Source: Clarkia xantiana subsp. parviflora (lineage: Eukaryota > Streptophyta > Magnoliopsida > Myrtales > Onagraceae). Taken from it: a DNA stretch of 64,000 nt. Both the position numbers and the translations under genes were made by a program. Location: contig JAPTYO010000002.1 in assembly GCA_036873135.1 (NCBI GenBank), positions 41,221,452 to 41,285,451 of the forward strand. The letters run 5' to 3'. Positions 1-10,228 of this stretch are shown in pieces. The first letter of the stretch is position 1. Each line of letters opens with the position of its first letter. The notes under the pieces were generated by a model. The model did no database searches and had not been told where the DNA came from. It saw only the letters and a program-made list of their open reading frames with translations.

Positions 1-745
1 TAATGCATCCTCGGGCCTTTGAGCCCTCATCAATATCAAACTATCTTAGTTCCGATTTTCATTGCACTTCTCAAAGCGACTTAACTATGCCACTTAAGGC
101 GAAACCTCGCTACTTAAGATATTTCAACACATCACTTAAGACGATTAGCCCTCACCACTTAAGGCGATTTAATCGTGCCAACTAAGGCAATTCAATCCGC
201 ATCACTTAAGACGACTTAACCACTTGCACCACTTAAGGCGACTTCGCAACACTTAGAATAAATCCAAGAACCATGCATCACTTAAGACGACTTAATCTCG
301 TGCACCACTTAAGGCGACTTTTCCTCGTGCACCACTTAAGGCGACTTTTCCTCGTGCACCACTTAAGGCGACTCAACAACACTTAGAATAAATCTAAGAA
401 CCATGCATCACTTAAGACACCACCTAAGGCGACTTTCTCTCGTGCACCACCTAAGGCGACTTTTCCTCGTGCACCACTTAAGGCGACTTTTCCTCGTGCA
501 CCACCTAAGGCGACTTTTCCTCGTGCACCACTTAAGGCGACTTTTCCTCGTGCACCACCTAAGGCGACTCAACAACACTTAGAATAAATCTAAGAATAAT
601 CTGAACGGAAGTAACCTCTTTATTTATTGATGGCACAAAATCTGCTTACATCAAATCAAACGATAAATAACTTACACCACTTAAGGAGATTTTACATCGG
701 GCACCACTTAAGGCGACTTTTCATCGGGCATCACTTAAGGCGACT
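1..745 (-). repeat. Tandem repeat array in the 3' region of Gypsy-1
   Basis: A short unit of roughly 27 bp, built around 'cacttaaggcgactt' and 'cctcgtgcac', is repeated many times with point changes from the window edge up to the pol stop codon. Some units are spaced more widely near the left end. The array lies just 3' of the Gypsy-1 integrase on that element's strand, where plant Tat/Ogre-type gypsy elements often carry tandem repeats before the polypurine tract. I infer that it is part of the element's 3' untranslated region. The 3' LTR would lie to the left, outside the window. Confidence 0.8.
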
Positions 746-750
746 TTTCA

Positions 751-1212
751 TCAAGCATGACATTTCTTCAAGTGTTCGCCACTGAAAGAATGCTTCAATA
801 CTCTGCCATCGAGGTCTTCCAACTTGTACGCATTGGGAGCTGGCATCCCCACGACCTTATAAGGTCCTTCCCATTTTGGTGACATCTTATTGATACGATC
901 CAAAAGGGTGAACTCATTCCGACGCCAAACCAGCTCTCCGACGAAGAATTGTCGGGACTTAACTCGCCGGTTGTAATATCTGGCCGTCGCCAAACGCATT
1001 CGAGCCTGGACTTCATCGGCTTCCCGCCTCTTTTCTTCGAGCAAGTCCAATTCCAGACGTCTCATTTCATCATTCGTCAAAGGCTCATAGTACCTCGTCC
1101 GATGGGACGCCACAGCTATTTCCACGAGAGCAACGGCCTCCGTGCCATAAACAAGGCCGAACGGAGTCTCCCCAGTGGATCGTTTGGGTGTCATTCTAAC
1201 AGCCCAAAGCAC
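751..1212 (-). pseudogene. Gypsy-1 integrase C-terminal region
   Basis: The 153-codon frame carries the segment that follows the integrase catalytic core in plant gypsy elements: 'LWAVRMTPKR', 'TGETPFGLVYGTEAV', then 'RRVKSRQFFVGELVWRR' and 'PKWEGPYKV'. It is in the same frame as the larger pol segment to its right and is separated from it only by a TAG at 1231-1233. That stop sits where related copies have tryptophan, for example the 'SWVEELDQVLWAVR' region in Gypsy-2. It is therefore a nonsense-split piece of one polyprotein, not an independent gene. The apparent start methionine is internal. Confidence 0.85.
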
Positions 1213-1230
1213 GTTTTCCAGCTCGTTCAG

Positions 1231-3066
1231 CTATTTGCCCTTCAAGGCATAGACCTTCTTCTTCAGGCCATCCATCACGATTTTGTTGGCTGACTCCACC
1301 TGGCCATTAGTTTGAGCATGATGGACAGAGGCTGTCCGATGCTCGATATTCAACTCCTCCAGATAATCCTTCACTTGAGCCCCGTTAAACGGTGGACCAT
1401 TATCGCTGATTACCACCTTAGGAATCCCGTATCTGGATACAATATGGGTCTGAAGAAACTTGACGATCTGGTTCCCCGTCGTCTTGGCCAATGCCTTAGC
1501 TTCTATCCATTTCGAAAAATAATCGATAGCCACAAGCAAATACTTACACTGACCTTGTGCCTGTGGGAGAGGTCCCGCCAACTCGATGCCCCACCGCGCG
1601 AAGGGCCAAGCACTCTTAATGAATGTCAAATTGGCAGCCGGAGCCACGATATTCGGGGCGTACCTCTGGCACGCATCACAGGATCGGACTAACACCGTCG
1701 CCTCCTTGCTCATCGAAGGCCAGTAATAGCCCAAATTCAGAACCTTCGTCGTAATGGATCGGGCCCCTTCACGACAAGCCGCGACCCCTTCATGCACCTC
1801 CCTAAGGATCCGATTTGTGTCGGGCTCCGCCACATATTTCAAGTAAGGAGTCGAGAACCACCCCTTTTTGTATAGCTGATTGTCCAACACCACGTAATTA
1901 ACCGCGATACGACGTATCCTGTCAGCTAGTACTCCATCATCAGGGACTGCCCCCGTAGTCAGATAAGCGACTATCGGGGTCATCCAAGTGGGTTCCTCCT
2001 CTGATCCTGCTTCAATAGCACACACCTCCGACGGGTCGGTGGTCGACAAGATCACCCTCTCCAGAAAGTGCACCTTCCGATTTTCCTCTAGGGGTGCCCC
2101 CAAGGCGAATTTGCTCAAGGCATCTGCTTCCACGTTTTCCTCCCTCGAGATTGCCTCGATGTCGAAACTTTTGAAGCTCTCCTTCAAGACTTGCACCTCG
2201 CGAAGGTACTTTTTCATCATCGGGCTCTTCGCCTCATATCGTCCTTGGACTTGATTTACGATCAGGCCCGCATCACATTTCACCCGTAAGTGGGCAACTC
2301 CCGTACCTTTGGCAATTTTGAGGCCTGTGATAAGAGCCTCATACTCAGCTTCGATGTTCGTGGCTCTAAACGTTAAGGCCAAAGCATATCGAAGGGGTTC
2401 ACCCCCACCTGGTGGTATCAACACGAACCCTGCTCCTGACCCATCTGAACTCGAAGAGCCATCCGTGTACATTTCCCAAGTATTTTCCTCATTTGGCTGT
2501 TCTGATTGCTCTGTCATTTCTGGTTGATCCGCTATCGGGACCTCCATGACTGCCCCCTCTACAGGGCCCGCTTCTTCCAGATCGGGGGCTGTAGACTCTG
2601 CTATGAAATCCGCCAACGCCTGGCCCTTAATAGCCATTCTCGGAGCAAAGTGTATGCGAAACTCACTAAGCTCGACTGCCCATTTCACTAATCTCCCCGA
2701 CGCATCAGGTCGGTTCAAAAAATGCTTCAGAGGTTGATTCGTCAACACAGTAATCTCATGCGCATGGAAGTAAGGCCTCAGCTTCCGAGCAGTAATAATC
2801 AACGCAAAGAGATACTTCTCAACAGAGGGATAATTCATTTCAGATTTGGCAAACGCCTTGCTTACATAATAAATGGGGACTTGATTACCCTCGACAATCT
2901 TCACTAACACAGAGCTAATGGCAAATTCAGAAACAACCAAATATAGATAGAGCGGCTTGCCTGGGATCGGTTTCGCCAATGGCGGGAGGGTGCGAAGGTG
3001 CTGCTTGAGTGCCTGGAACGCCTCTTCACACTTGGCAGTCCACTCAAACTTCTTGTTGGCCCTCAA
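1231..3066 (-). pseudogene. Gypsy-1 pol: RNase H, second RNase H and integrase
   Basis: This 611-residue segment continues the reverse transcriptase frame after an in-frame TAA. Residues about 1-165 are the retroviral-type RNase H, with 'FEWTAKCEEAF' and 'KWAVELSEFRIHF'. Residues about 195-325 hold a second RNase H-like domain starting 'MYTDGSSSSDGSGAGF' with 'EAEYEAL' and 'ADALSKF'. The extra domain is characteristic of the plant Tat lineage. Residues about 400-470 are the integrase zinc-binding region. It keeps 'CDACQ', but the second histidine of the HHCC pattern appears replaced in 'AACREGARS'. Residues about 490-600 are the DDE core: 'AIDYFSKWIEAK', 'VISDNGPPF' and 'QTNGQVESANK'. The downstream TAG at 1231 truncates it. 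Confidence 0.9.
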
Positions 3067-3069
3067 TGC

Positions 3070-4185
3070 TTAAAAAAACGGCATGGATCGGTCACTTGCC
3101 TTGGACAGGAAACGATTCATTGCAGCCAGTCGGCCATTCAGCACTTGCACCTCCCGGTGATTTATTGGAGACTGCATCTCCTCGATCGCCCTCAGCTTCT
3201 CGGGGTTCACCTCAATACCTCTTTGGCTTACCATAAAGCCCAAAAACTTCCCAGAGTGGACTCCAAAGGCGCACTTGGTCAGGTTCAAGCGAACCTGATG
3301 AAGCTTCATCCGTTCAAACGCCGTGGCTAGGTTGTGCACATGATCCTCAGCCTGTCCGGATTTCACCAGCATATCGTCCATGTAAGCCTCCATGGTTTTC
3401 CCCAGCATGTCTCTGAACAACTTGTTCACCATCCATTGGTAGGTTGCCCCGGCATTGATCAATCCGAAAGGCATGACATCATAATGATAGATGTCACTGT
3501 CGGCATAAAAGACAGTGTGGGGGGCATCCTCCTTAGGCATCTTGATCTGATTATAGACCGAGTAAGCATCCATGAAGCTCAGCAACTCATGTCCCGACGT
3601 GGCATCCACCAACTGGTCGATTCTCGGAAGCGGGTAACAGTCTTTCGGGCAAGCCTTATTCAGGTCGCGGAAATCCACACACATCCGCCACTTCCCATTG
3701 CTCTTCTTCACCAGCACCGGGTTGACGACCCAAGTCTGGAATCGGAGCTCCTTGATGAAGCCAGCATCGAGCAACCTGCCCACCTCCTGCTGGATCGCGA
3801 TCCTCTTGTCCGCGCCCATCGGACGCCTTTTCTGCGCGATAGGCTTGATCGCGGGATCAATCTTCAACTCGTGCTCAATCACATCGGGGCTAATTCCTGG
3901 CATGTCACTCGGGGACCAGGCAAACAGCTCCTTGAACAATTCTTGGGCCCTTTCGTCGGACAGGGCGGTCCCGATTTTCACCTTCCTCTGAGGTCCGTCA
4001 ATCTCGACCTCCTTCAAATCCTCCATGGGGGCGGGACGCCCAAACTCCTCTCTGGGATCAGCATCTGTCTGGAGGATAGTCATGGCCTCCCGTCTTTTCC
4101 TTCGGGTGGCATTAACATAGCACCTCCTGGAGGCCACCTGGTCGCCCTTGACCTCCCCAACTCCGTGGTCAGTCGGGAATTTCAT
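3070..4185 (-). pseudogene. Gypsy-1 reverse transcriptase
   Basis: The 371-codon frame contains a gypsy reverse transcriptase that copies element RNA into DNA. Recognisable blocks are 'VNPVLVKKSNGKWRMCVDF', 'RDLNKACPKD', 'YPLPRIDQLVD' and 'PFGLINAGATYQ'. The catalytic 'YMDDMLVK' is intact, followed by 'FLGFMVSQRGIEVNPEK'. The frame overlaps the preceding gag-protease frame by four bases in a different phase, which I read as a frameshift mutation. The frame ends at TAA (3070-3072) right after 'SMPFF', where the Gypsy-2 copy continues 'SLPFFNILREKKKFEW'. That stop is a nonsense change inside one polyprotein. Confidence 0.9.
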
Positions 4186-5312
4186 CTTCTGGTGCGCATC
4201 GAGGCAACTGCCATCAGGGGGTTGATGGTGGTTCTCCCGATAATCGCGTTGTACGTCCCCGGGGACTCAACCACCACGAAGTCCACATTTCTCCTCTCCG
4301 CTTTCCACCCGCTACCGAACTCCACTGATAAGGTGATCATTCCTAGCGGATAAGAGGTGATACCAGAGAACCCAACCATCGGGAAGGTTACCTCCTTCAA
4401 AACCTTCTTCGTTTTCCCCATGGCCTCCAGCGCGTCCATAAACAGAATGTCGGAGGAGCTCCCTCCGTCGATCAAAATTTGCTTCATCTCGTACCCATCC
4501 ACGTCCAGGGTCACGACCAAAGCGTCATCATGTGGAGTCTCACATCCTATCAGGTCCTCCGCGGAAAAAGAAATCACCATCTCTTCCTTCGCAGTCCAGG
4601 ATCGGGACCTCTTACCCAGCACCACGGCAGCGGAAATTCTAGAGGCATAGACCTCCCGAGAGGTCGTGGTGTCACCTCCCGCCGTAAATCCTTCGTGAAT
4701 CACATTGATAGTGCCCCGCTTCTCCTTTCGGGCGCCAGAGGACTCTGGTTCCGACTTCTTCTTCTTCGGGGACCGATCGCGGGATCGGGAACGGGATCGC
4801 GATCGAGATCGGGAGCGGGAACGACACCGCCTTTCAGCCACAAACTCCTTAAGCTTCCCCTTCTGGATCAGCTTTTCAATTTCCTTCTTCAACTCCCGAC
4901 AATGGTTAGGGTCGTGACCGCTGGCGCGGTGGAACCGACAGTAACGATCGGTGCGGGATCCCATAAACTCTCCTTCCTTCTTCGGGGGGTACCTAGAGAT
5001 ACCCTGTCGATCCATGACCGCTAACACCTCCGTCATGGAGCTATTCAGAGGTATGCTATAGTCCTCCCGCTTATCCTTCCTCGGGGGACGCCTGTCCTCC
5101 CTTCGATCAGAACGACCTCGAGTCCGACTGCCCTCGGACTTATCCTTCTGCTTATGGTCGTCCAATGGCTTGAGCGACTGCCTCCCCTTATTCGACTTCG
5201 GAGGATCAAGCTCTCCTGCAGCTATTTTCGACTCTTGCACGTCGATTTGCTGCTTCACCCTCTTCAGTAGTGCCTCCATGTTCCACACAGCCTTCTCAGC
5301 CACGCTGTGCAT
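4182..5312 (-). pseudogene. Gypsy-1 gag C-terminal part and aspartic protease
   Basis: The 376-residue frame begins in the gag nucleocapsid region. A zinc-binding-like motif 'CRFHRASGHDPNHC' lies near residues 128-141, followed by a strongly basic arginine-serine alternating stretch near residues 165-185. The aspartic protease lies near residues 275-365, with active-site 'ILIDGGSSSDILF' and the later 'YNAIIGRTTIN' block. The catalytic triplet reads D-G-G rather than the usual D-T-G. The frame runs out in 'ASMRTRR' just where related elements read through into reverse transcriptase. It is the middle portion of a broken gag-pol, displaced in frame from both neighbours. Confidence 0.85.
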
Positions 5313-5335
5313 CAGGTCTGAACCATAGGGGGCTG

Positions 5336-5971
5336 TTAGGTTCCCAGGAAGGTGCGAATGGTCTCTCCCTTCGATATCTCCTCGTCAATCTCCGCCATGG
5401 TAGCAGTATACCGCTGGTAGTAATGTGCCAGCGATTCGTCGGGCCTCTGCACCACCTGGCCGAGGGACCTCACGCTCTTCAAGAGGCGCCGACGACCCTG
5501 GTACTGCTGGATGAAACGGTCGTGCATATCAGTCCAACAGGTGATGCACCCTGGGGGCAGACTGAAGAACCAGGTCAGGGCCCTTTCTCCAAGTGTATTC
5601 GGGAACAGTACACACACGATATCATCATTCGGGGCTCTGCCCAAACATGCCATGAGGTGCTTCTGGACATGACGAACTGGATCTCCTTCGCCATCATACT
5701 CCTTCACTGTGGGGATACCCAGCCCTGGCGGGGCGAGGGTGTCTATTAGTCGGGGAACAAAAGGATGGGTGGATCGATCCCTCAGTTCCGACATCATCGG
5801 CTTCTGCTCCCCCATGCAGATGTTCACGATCTCCACCACCTGATCGGGGGTGATGGGACAATTGAGGGGAATGGTCTTATGCTGCACTGGTCCTGGCCCA
5901 TCGACCACAAATCGCTCTGATTGAGCGGGCTCCTTACCCTTATCCTGGCTCCTGGGTTGGGCCTCCTGCAC
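5336..5971 (-). pseudogene. Gypsy-1 gag, central capsid domain
   Basis: The 211 codons encode a Retrotrans_gag-type capsid domain: 'PPGLGIPTVKEYDGEGDP', 'HLMACLGRAPND', 'ALTWFFSLPPGCI', 'FIQQYQGRRRL' and 'DESLAHYYQRY'. This protein would assemble the virus-like particle. It lies in the same frame as the upstream piece at 5975-6313 and is separated only by a TAG. It ends at 'FLGT' through a one-base frame change. The lost continuation is visible in another phase as 'PYGSDLMHSVAEK' and leads into the next frame. Confidence 0.85.
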
Positions 5972-5974
5972 ATT

Positions 5975-6313
5975 CTAAACCTCCGCTGGCGGGGGCACCT
6001 CTTCCTGCCTCTTGGCCGCCTCTCTCCGCTCTAAGAGAGCCTCCACGGCCGCCAAAAACATCGGCATGGCATCCGCCACAGCCTTTGTCAGATCCGCGTT
6101 TGGAGGAGCCTCCTCCTCCCTATTCTCTTGGTGTTGAACAACATTCTCAGGAACTTCGTTGTGCCCCCCTGTCCGGGAGACCTCAGCAGGGAGGTTTTGG
6201 TCCTCAGCACGCTCCGGTGGCGAATTCAGAGTCGTCCCGGCAGTATGACGGGAACCACCAGATTGTCCTTGCCTTCTCTGCTTACCAGCCGCCATTGAAC
6301 GAGTAGAAGTCAT
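5975..6313 (-). pseudogene. Gypsy-1 gag N-terminal region
   Basis: This is the first frame after the LTR and primer-binding site, starting with a real ATG at 6311-6313 only 19 bases from the primer-binding site. The 112 residues are low-complexity, rich in Q, E, R and P, as is usual for the poorly conserved front of plant gypsy gag. It ends at an in-frame TAG (5975-5977), after which the capsid domain continues in the same phase. The TAG may be a nonsense mutation; a programmed readthrough site is less likely given the other lesions. Confidence 0.75.
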
Positions 6314-6331
6314 ACTAGCTTTTCTTCACGT

Positions 6332-6350
6332 TTCCCACAGACGGCGCCAA
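6332..6350 (-). promoter_or_regulatory. Gypsy-1 primer-binding site
   Basis: Directly inside the LTR end the minus strand reads TTGGCGCCGTCTGTGGGAA, a primer-binding motif seen repeatedly in plant Tat-type gypsy elements. Minus-strand cDNA synthesis would start here from a host tRNA. The related Gypsy-2 site at 37252 is a mutated version. Confidence 0.85.
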
Positions 6351-7045
6351 TGTTGGATCACGGTTGGAACTCCGGTACGGTCTTGACGGTGATCCGAACT
6401 CCTTCGCTCCACGTAATCCTGCAAGAGGGGATAGACCGGGCGGTGACCCAGAATCCCTCTCCGATGCTTAAATGAGTATCTCGTATAAACTGGTAAGCAA
6501 GAGTCTCAAAAAGTGTATATAAAAACGTATGTGATCTGAGGTAACTGCTGCCATTTTATAGGCGAAGAGCTACCTCAGTTACCTGGAGAACCGCTAGGGC
6601 GGTTAGCCCACATTCCGCGTATCTCGGCCACGATCCCGCCTATCTAGGCCATGATCTCGCCTATCTCGGCCACGCTCCGTGTATCTCGGCCACGATCCCG
6701 CCTATCTAGGCCATGATCTCGCTTATCTCGGCCACGCTCCGCATATCTCGACCTCAACCTATGATAGCAAGTCCCGACTAATATCGGGGACTCCAGAGTT
6801 ATCTCATTGTGTCACCGCTCGGGGCCCCTCGTCATCGTGACAGGGCCAATCATTCTCAGGGATTCATCATCGGGGCCTACTTAAAGGCATCTCATCGGGA
6901 GCGTCTAGCTCGACTATCGGAACCGACTCTGTCGGGACCTTTCATCATCGGGACTCCCTCTGTCGGGACCCTTCGCCTTGGTCTTCTTGACCTCCTTTTA
7001 GGGCCCAGTGGGCCTGTTCACTGTTTCCTCGCCGTTAAAAGGCGT
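6351..7045 (-). repeat. Gypsy-1 5' LTR
   Basis: On the plus strand the LTR begins TGTTGGATCACGG immediately after the primer-binding site, so on the element's strand it ends in CCAACA. It contains a 62-bp direct repeat at about 6618-6755 built from 'tatctcggccacg' and 'tatctaggccatgatctcgc'. The right edge is uncertain because it fuses with a copia LTR fragment around 7020-7070. No second LTR is in the window to fix the boundary. Confidence 0.7.
6618..6755. repeat. 62-bp tandem repeat inside the Gypsy-1 LTR
   Basis: Two full units and a partial third are seen, starting at about 6620 and 6682, each holding the pattern 'tatctcggccacgatcccg' followed by 'cctatctaggccatgatctcg'. This is probably an enhancer-like or slippage-generated repeat in the U3 part of the LTR. 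Confidence 0.75.
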
Positions 7046-7369
7046 AACGGCCATAGTGAAACCCATCATGGTGTATTTCGGGGATGGGTTTTCTCTCAAA
7101 TCACCACTTGAAGGGAATTGTGATTAACCCTAATAAAACCCCTAACTCCCCATATATATAGGAGGAGTAAAGTGAAAAAAAAAGTCCAATTTACCTCCTC
7201 ACTAATATTCGGCCGGCCACTAGTATAAGGAGGCACAATTTTTGGCTTCTCATGTCAATTAGGATTTATTTCTGGCCCAATGTCCTAATGTGACATGTAC
7301 CCAATTAACTTAGGTAACGTATACATATAATGGGCTTCCATTTAAGGCGCCCATCACCATATGCTTACA
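7046..7369 (-). repeat. Copia LTR fragment (Copia-E left-LTR subfamily)
   Basis: From roughly 7070 to 7369 the sequence closely matches the left LTR of Copia-E (47510-47798). Shared features are the 'catatatataggaggagtaaagtg' segment, 'cctcctcactaatattcgg' and the terminus 'catatgcttaca'. No pol or polypurine tract follows. At 7370 the FPF1 unit begins abruptly, so the fragment marks the breakpoint at the left edge of unit 1. Gypsy-1 may have inserted into this LTR, which would explain the missing left half. Confidence 0.75.
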
Positions 7370-7655
7370 AGAGTAAAGAAGTAGCAAACACAATTTTGCA
7401 AACAAACTTTCTACTAATTGTGTCTTGGCCATGCATCATGGTCTATTGCCAAAGACATGAGATATAAATATACAACCAAAAAAAGACTAGGTACATCAAA
7501 TGCAACGGAAAACACCAAAACATAAGCACACCCCATTAACTAAGTACATCATCAACACAATGAAATCATATATAAATAAAATAGGTACGTACATGGACAA
7601 GCATTATATGTATGCTACCAATTAATTAGCTAGCTAATGACAGAATATATATCTA

Positions 7656-7973
7656 TCACATATCCCGAACTTCAAAGAGATTGCGGTTCTTGACAACGAT
7701 ATCATACATGTGCATTGATTTGAGCTTGTTGAAATCCTTGGGAAGTGAGATGAGGTCGATGGTGGATCATTTATGGAACCGAAACAGGTCATAGTCGTCG
7801 TAGTATCTCTCCGACCTAACAAAGTGCTTCTTCTCGAGTTGAGCATAAGATTTGATAACTTCATTGGTGAGTATATGGACTAACACCTTCCTCCTCAACC
7901 CTCCACTGTGTGGCTCTGGGTTTTCGATGAGACGAATAACTCCATAGTTGTTGAACATCCACACGCCTGACAT
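7656..7973 (-). pseudogene. FPF1-like gene, copy 1, premature stop
   Basis: The frame starts with ATG at 7971-7973 and reads the FPF1 signature '[18 protein letters not shown]', then '[18 protein letters not shown]'. After codon 68 ('FRFHK') it meets a TGA at 7767-7769, where the intact copy has an arginine codon CGA, a C-to-T change. Past the stop the same frame continues open to 'VRDM' and a stop at 7656-7658. There is also an in-frame 3-base deletion, with neighbouring changes, just before 'ERYYDD', where copy 2 reads '[12 protein letters not shown]'. FPF1 proteins are about 110 residues, so the truncated product would lack the conserved C-terminal third. Its TATA box is intact, so it may be transcribed. 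Most likely a pseudogene. Confidence 0.88.
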
Positions 7974-8055
7974 GTTTTAATGAGTTGATGATATGATGAA
8001 TGAGTTCTTGTGTTTGGTAGATGAGATTGTGTTTGAATGATGAGGATGGGGCATA

Positions 8056-8064
8056 TATTTATAG
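8056..8064 (-). promoter_or_regulatory. TATA box of FPF1 copy 1
   Basis: On the minus strand CTATAAATA lies 83 bp upstream of the ATG. The same motif at the same spacing precedes the other two coding copies. Confidence 0.7.
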
Positions 8065-8842
8065 GCAAGAATTTGGGTATGGAAAATATTTATGGGGTGT
8101 GATGTAACAAATGTAGGGAATCTTGACTATAAAGAGACCACATAAATAAAGCCCTACCTAGCTAGCTCTATCGTAAAATAGAATATAATGATTCCTTTAG
8201 CAAGCTAGTATCAATAACTTTCCGTGATGTGTTAGCATATATCATATCCTAATTACTATGTTTTAATTATGTAATAAGTGCTCATCTATGTTAAGAGAAA
8301 AAAATTCCTATACCAAAAAGCTACTAATTAATTGGGTTAAGAATTATCGATTGATTACGTTTGAGGATGTGTCACACACCGGTCTAGCTACACAAACTCT
8401 ATAAATGACATGCATGCATGGCTTTAATTTGTGCCATGAAATTTGGTCTCATTCATTCATATATATATGAGAGAGTGTTAAGGGTTTTGCTTTATATACA
8501 TGATGTCGTGCATGGTGTTTCCCTCGTGACATCGTGGTCCCTTTCCCTCCCCGACCATTTGTTCTGCGTGTGCTTTTATTTGTCCAAGAATCCTTTACCT
8601 CTCTAACAAACTAAATTCTTCTTCTTTTTCTTCATCTACTCAATATATATACTTCATGATATACATATTACAAGTTTATAGGACCACCAACCTACAATCT
8701 TCTAATGTGAGATCGTATTTGATTTGAGAATCCATATGCATCTATCTATATATTTCTCTCCCTCCAATCTTTTTGGACACACATTGCCCAACCCTGCTCC
8801 CCGTGGCTTCGCGGAACATCAATTCTTCTTAATCCAGTTACT

Positions 8843-9190
8843 TGTTGTAGTCGTTTGGTGAATGGGTCGCCATAATAGGAGCCCTATAATATAAGACCAA
8901 CAGTTAAGGTAATTTGATTATGTTACATTAGGGATTTTGGGCTAGGCCTAAAATCCCAGTTGACTTGAGAGGCCTAAAATTGGGCCTCCACAATACCTAG
9001 GCCGGCCGAACTTGTGTTGTTTTAGAAGGTGGGATTTTCCCACCTCCACTATAAATAGGGGTTGTTAGAGATTTATTATAAGCTAACCACTCTCTTCTCT
9101 TAAGTGTTGAGACCAAAGAAATTCCTCCCCCTTTCTAAGAACAATAAAATAAAATTCTCAAGGGAACGGGAAATACACCCGTTATATGGC
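8843..9190 (+). repeat. Copia LTR fragment, plus orientation
   Basis: The fragment begins TGTTGTAGTCG at the exact point where homology to FPF1 units 2 and 3 stops. It then shows the usual order of this copia LTR family: 'gggtcgccataataggagccc', two 'aggcctaaaat' blocks, 'ggccggccgaac' and a TATA-like 'ctataaatagggg'. The right part of the LTR and the primer-binding site are missing. It is a truncated or partly deleted solo LTR. Confidence 0.65.
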
Positions 9191-9194
9191 TCCT

Positions 9195-9480
9195 GGTCCC
9201 TCGAGCGTTTCGTTTTAAATTTTTTAGATTTTTTAATTTCATATAATATTATGTTACAAAATTTAAGTTAATTTTTCTAATAAGGTTATATTCTTGTATT
9301 ATTCTCGGATTCGGGACGATCACAATCTTGTATCATAATCGGAGTAAACATGCTTATGACTTTGTATCACCCTGCTGGCCGAGCTGATCATGTCCTCGTA
9401 TCATTCAAGCAGCGTAACGCGGGCATGTATCTAGTATAAGCATTAGGGAAATCCACTTAAATAGATTCAAAGAAGTCAAT
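9195..9480. repeat. Dispersed repeat family R, copy 1
   Basis: 'ttttaaattttttagatttttt', several 'cttgtatcat' phrases and the ending 'gcatgtatctagtataagcattagggaaatccactt' recur at 11639-11935. More divergent forms occur at 12046-12300 and 12771-13040. There is no coding content. The family is unclassified, possibly a non-autonomous DNA element. Confidence 0.55.
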
Positions 9481-9644
9481 ATTACTTTGTTTACGATTGT
9501 ATTCATATTATTAATCATCATTTGAGTTGGCCAAATTATGTCCTTATAATATCCTTGGAGTTGGTGTAGTCATGCCTCGTAACATCTCAGGATACGTCAA
9601 ACAGCAACATTCACATGTAATTAGCGCGTTTTGGGGGACTAGTT

Positions 9645-10214
9645 GTTGGCATTTGGATAATGGGCCGCCGTAAAAGGGAGCCCATTAATCTGAGTCAGTT
9701 ACCTGAGACAATTGGGTAATGTCACATTATGGATTTGGGCTAAGCCTAAAATCCTAAATGACATTAGAGGCCCAAAATTGGGCCTCCCTTACTCTATGGC
9801 CGACCGAAATTGCAAGGAGGGCAAAATGGACTTTTGTCCACTTTGCTCCTCTTATAAATAGGGAGTGTTAAGATTAATTTAGTGTTAATCACTTAATCGG
9901 TTTTGTGGTGAAACAAAATTAATTCCCTCCTCCCTATACAAAGGTTTCGGTCGAACCTATCCTGTGCCTTGGAGGTGCCAAATTGCTTCGCTGCATAAGA
10001 ATCGACTAGAGGCTTTGCTGTGGAGACAAATCCGCGTAGGGCTTCCTTAACAAGAACCCTTACGGGAACCGTCTAGCGAATAGAGAACTCCTCTAGAAGA
10101 TCCTTGGACTGCGGAAATTGCAAATAGGTACGTGCTCCTTATTCCGCTGCGTAATGTGTTTACTAGCATGTACCTTTGTTAATTTCCGTAGTATTTATAC
10201 TCCATAATCCTACA
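9645..10214 (+). repeat. Copia-F 5' LTR
   Basis: The LTR starts TGTTGGCATTTGG and ends CCTACA, 570 bp, and is followed directly by a near-perfect primer-binding site. A TATA-like 'cttataaataggg' lies at about 9850. No 3' LTR or coding region of this element is present. Confidence 0.8.
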
Positions 10215-10228
10215 TGGGTATCAGAGCT
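10215..10228 (+). promoter_or_regulatory. Copia-F primer-binding site
   Basis: TGGGTATCAGAGCT matches the copia consensus TGGTATCAGAGCT (initiator methionine tRNA 3' end) with one extra G. Confidence 0.75.

Larger units (their letters stand above)
1..7045 (-). mobile_element. Gypsy-1: Ty3/gypsy retrotransposon (Tat-like), partial and decayed
   Basis: Read on the minus strand the order is LTR, primer-binding site, gag, protease, reverse transcriptase, RNase H, a second RNase H-like domain, integrase, then a tandem-repeat 3' region. This is the layout of the plant Tat/Athila branch of Ty3/gypsy. No chromodomain is visible. The reading frame is broken by in-frame stops at 5975-5977, 3070-3072 and 1231-1233 and by frameshifts near 5340 and 4185, so this copy could move only with help from another element. 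The 3' LTR is outside the window. The right edge abuts a copia LTR fragment and was placed only approximately. Confidence 0.88.
7370..8842 (-). repeat. FPF1 duplication unit 1
   Basis: This segment is homologous base by base to 14564-15959 plus 33725-33790 (unit 2) and to 56004-57500 (unit 3). It covers sequence 3' of the gene, the FPF1 coding region and about 870 bp of upstream flank. It is cut on the left by a copia LTR fragment at 7369 and on the right by another copia LTR start at 8843. The shared flank is long and contains no transposon features, so I read it as a duplicated host segment. Confidence 0.85.

Noticed and set aside
1..745. CRISPR-like spaced repeats
   Set aside because: Repeats are contiguous and degenerate with no unique spacers, in a plant retrotransposon 3' region.
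3334..4353. 339-codon plus-strand open frame
   Set aside because: It is antisense to the Gypsy-1 reverse transcriptase and protease, whose motifs are unmistakable on the minus strand.
8418..8606. 62-codon frame upstream of FPF1 copy 1
   Set aside because: The corresponding sequence in unit 2 lacks the frame, although unit 3 has a partly similar one; it lies in promoter flank and shows no conserved protein.
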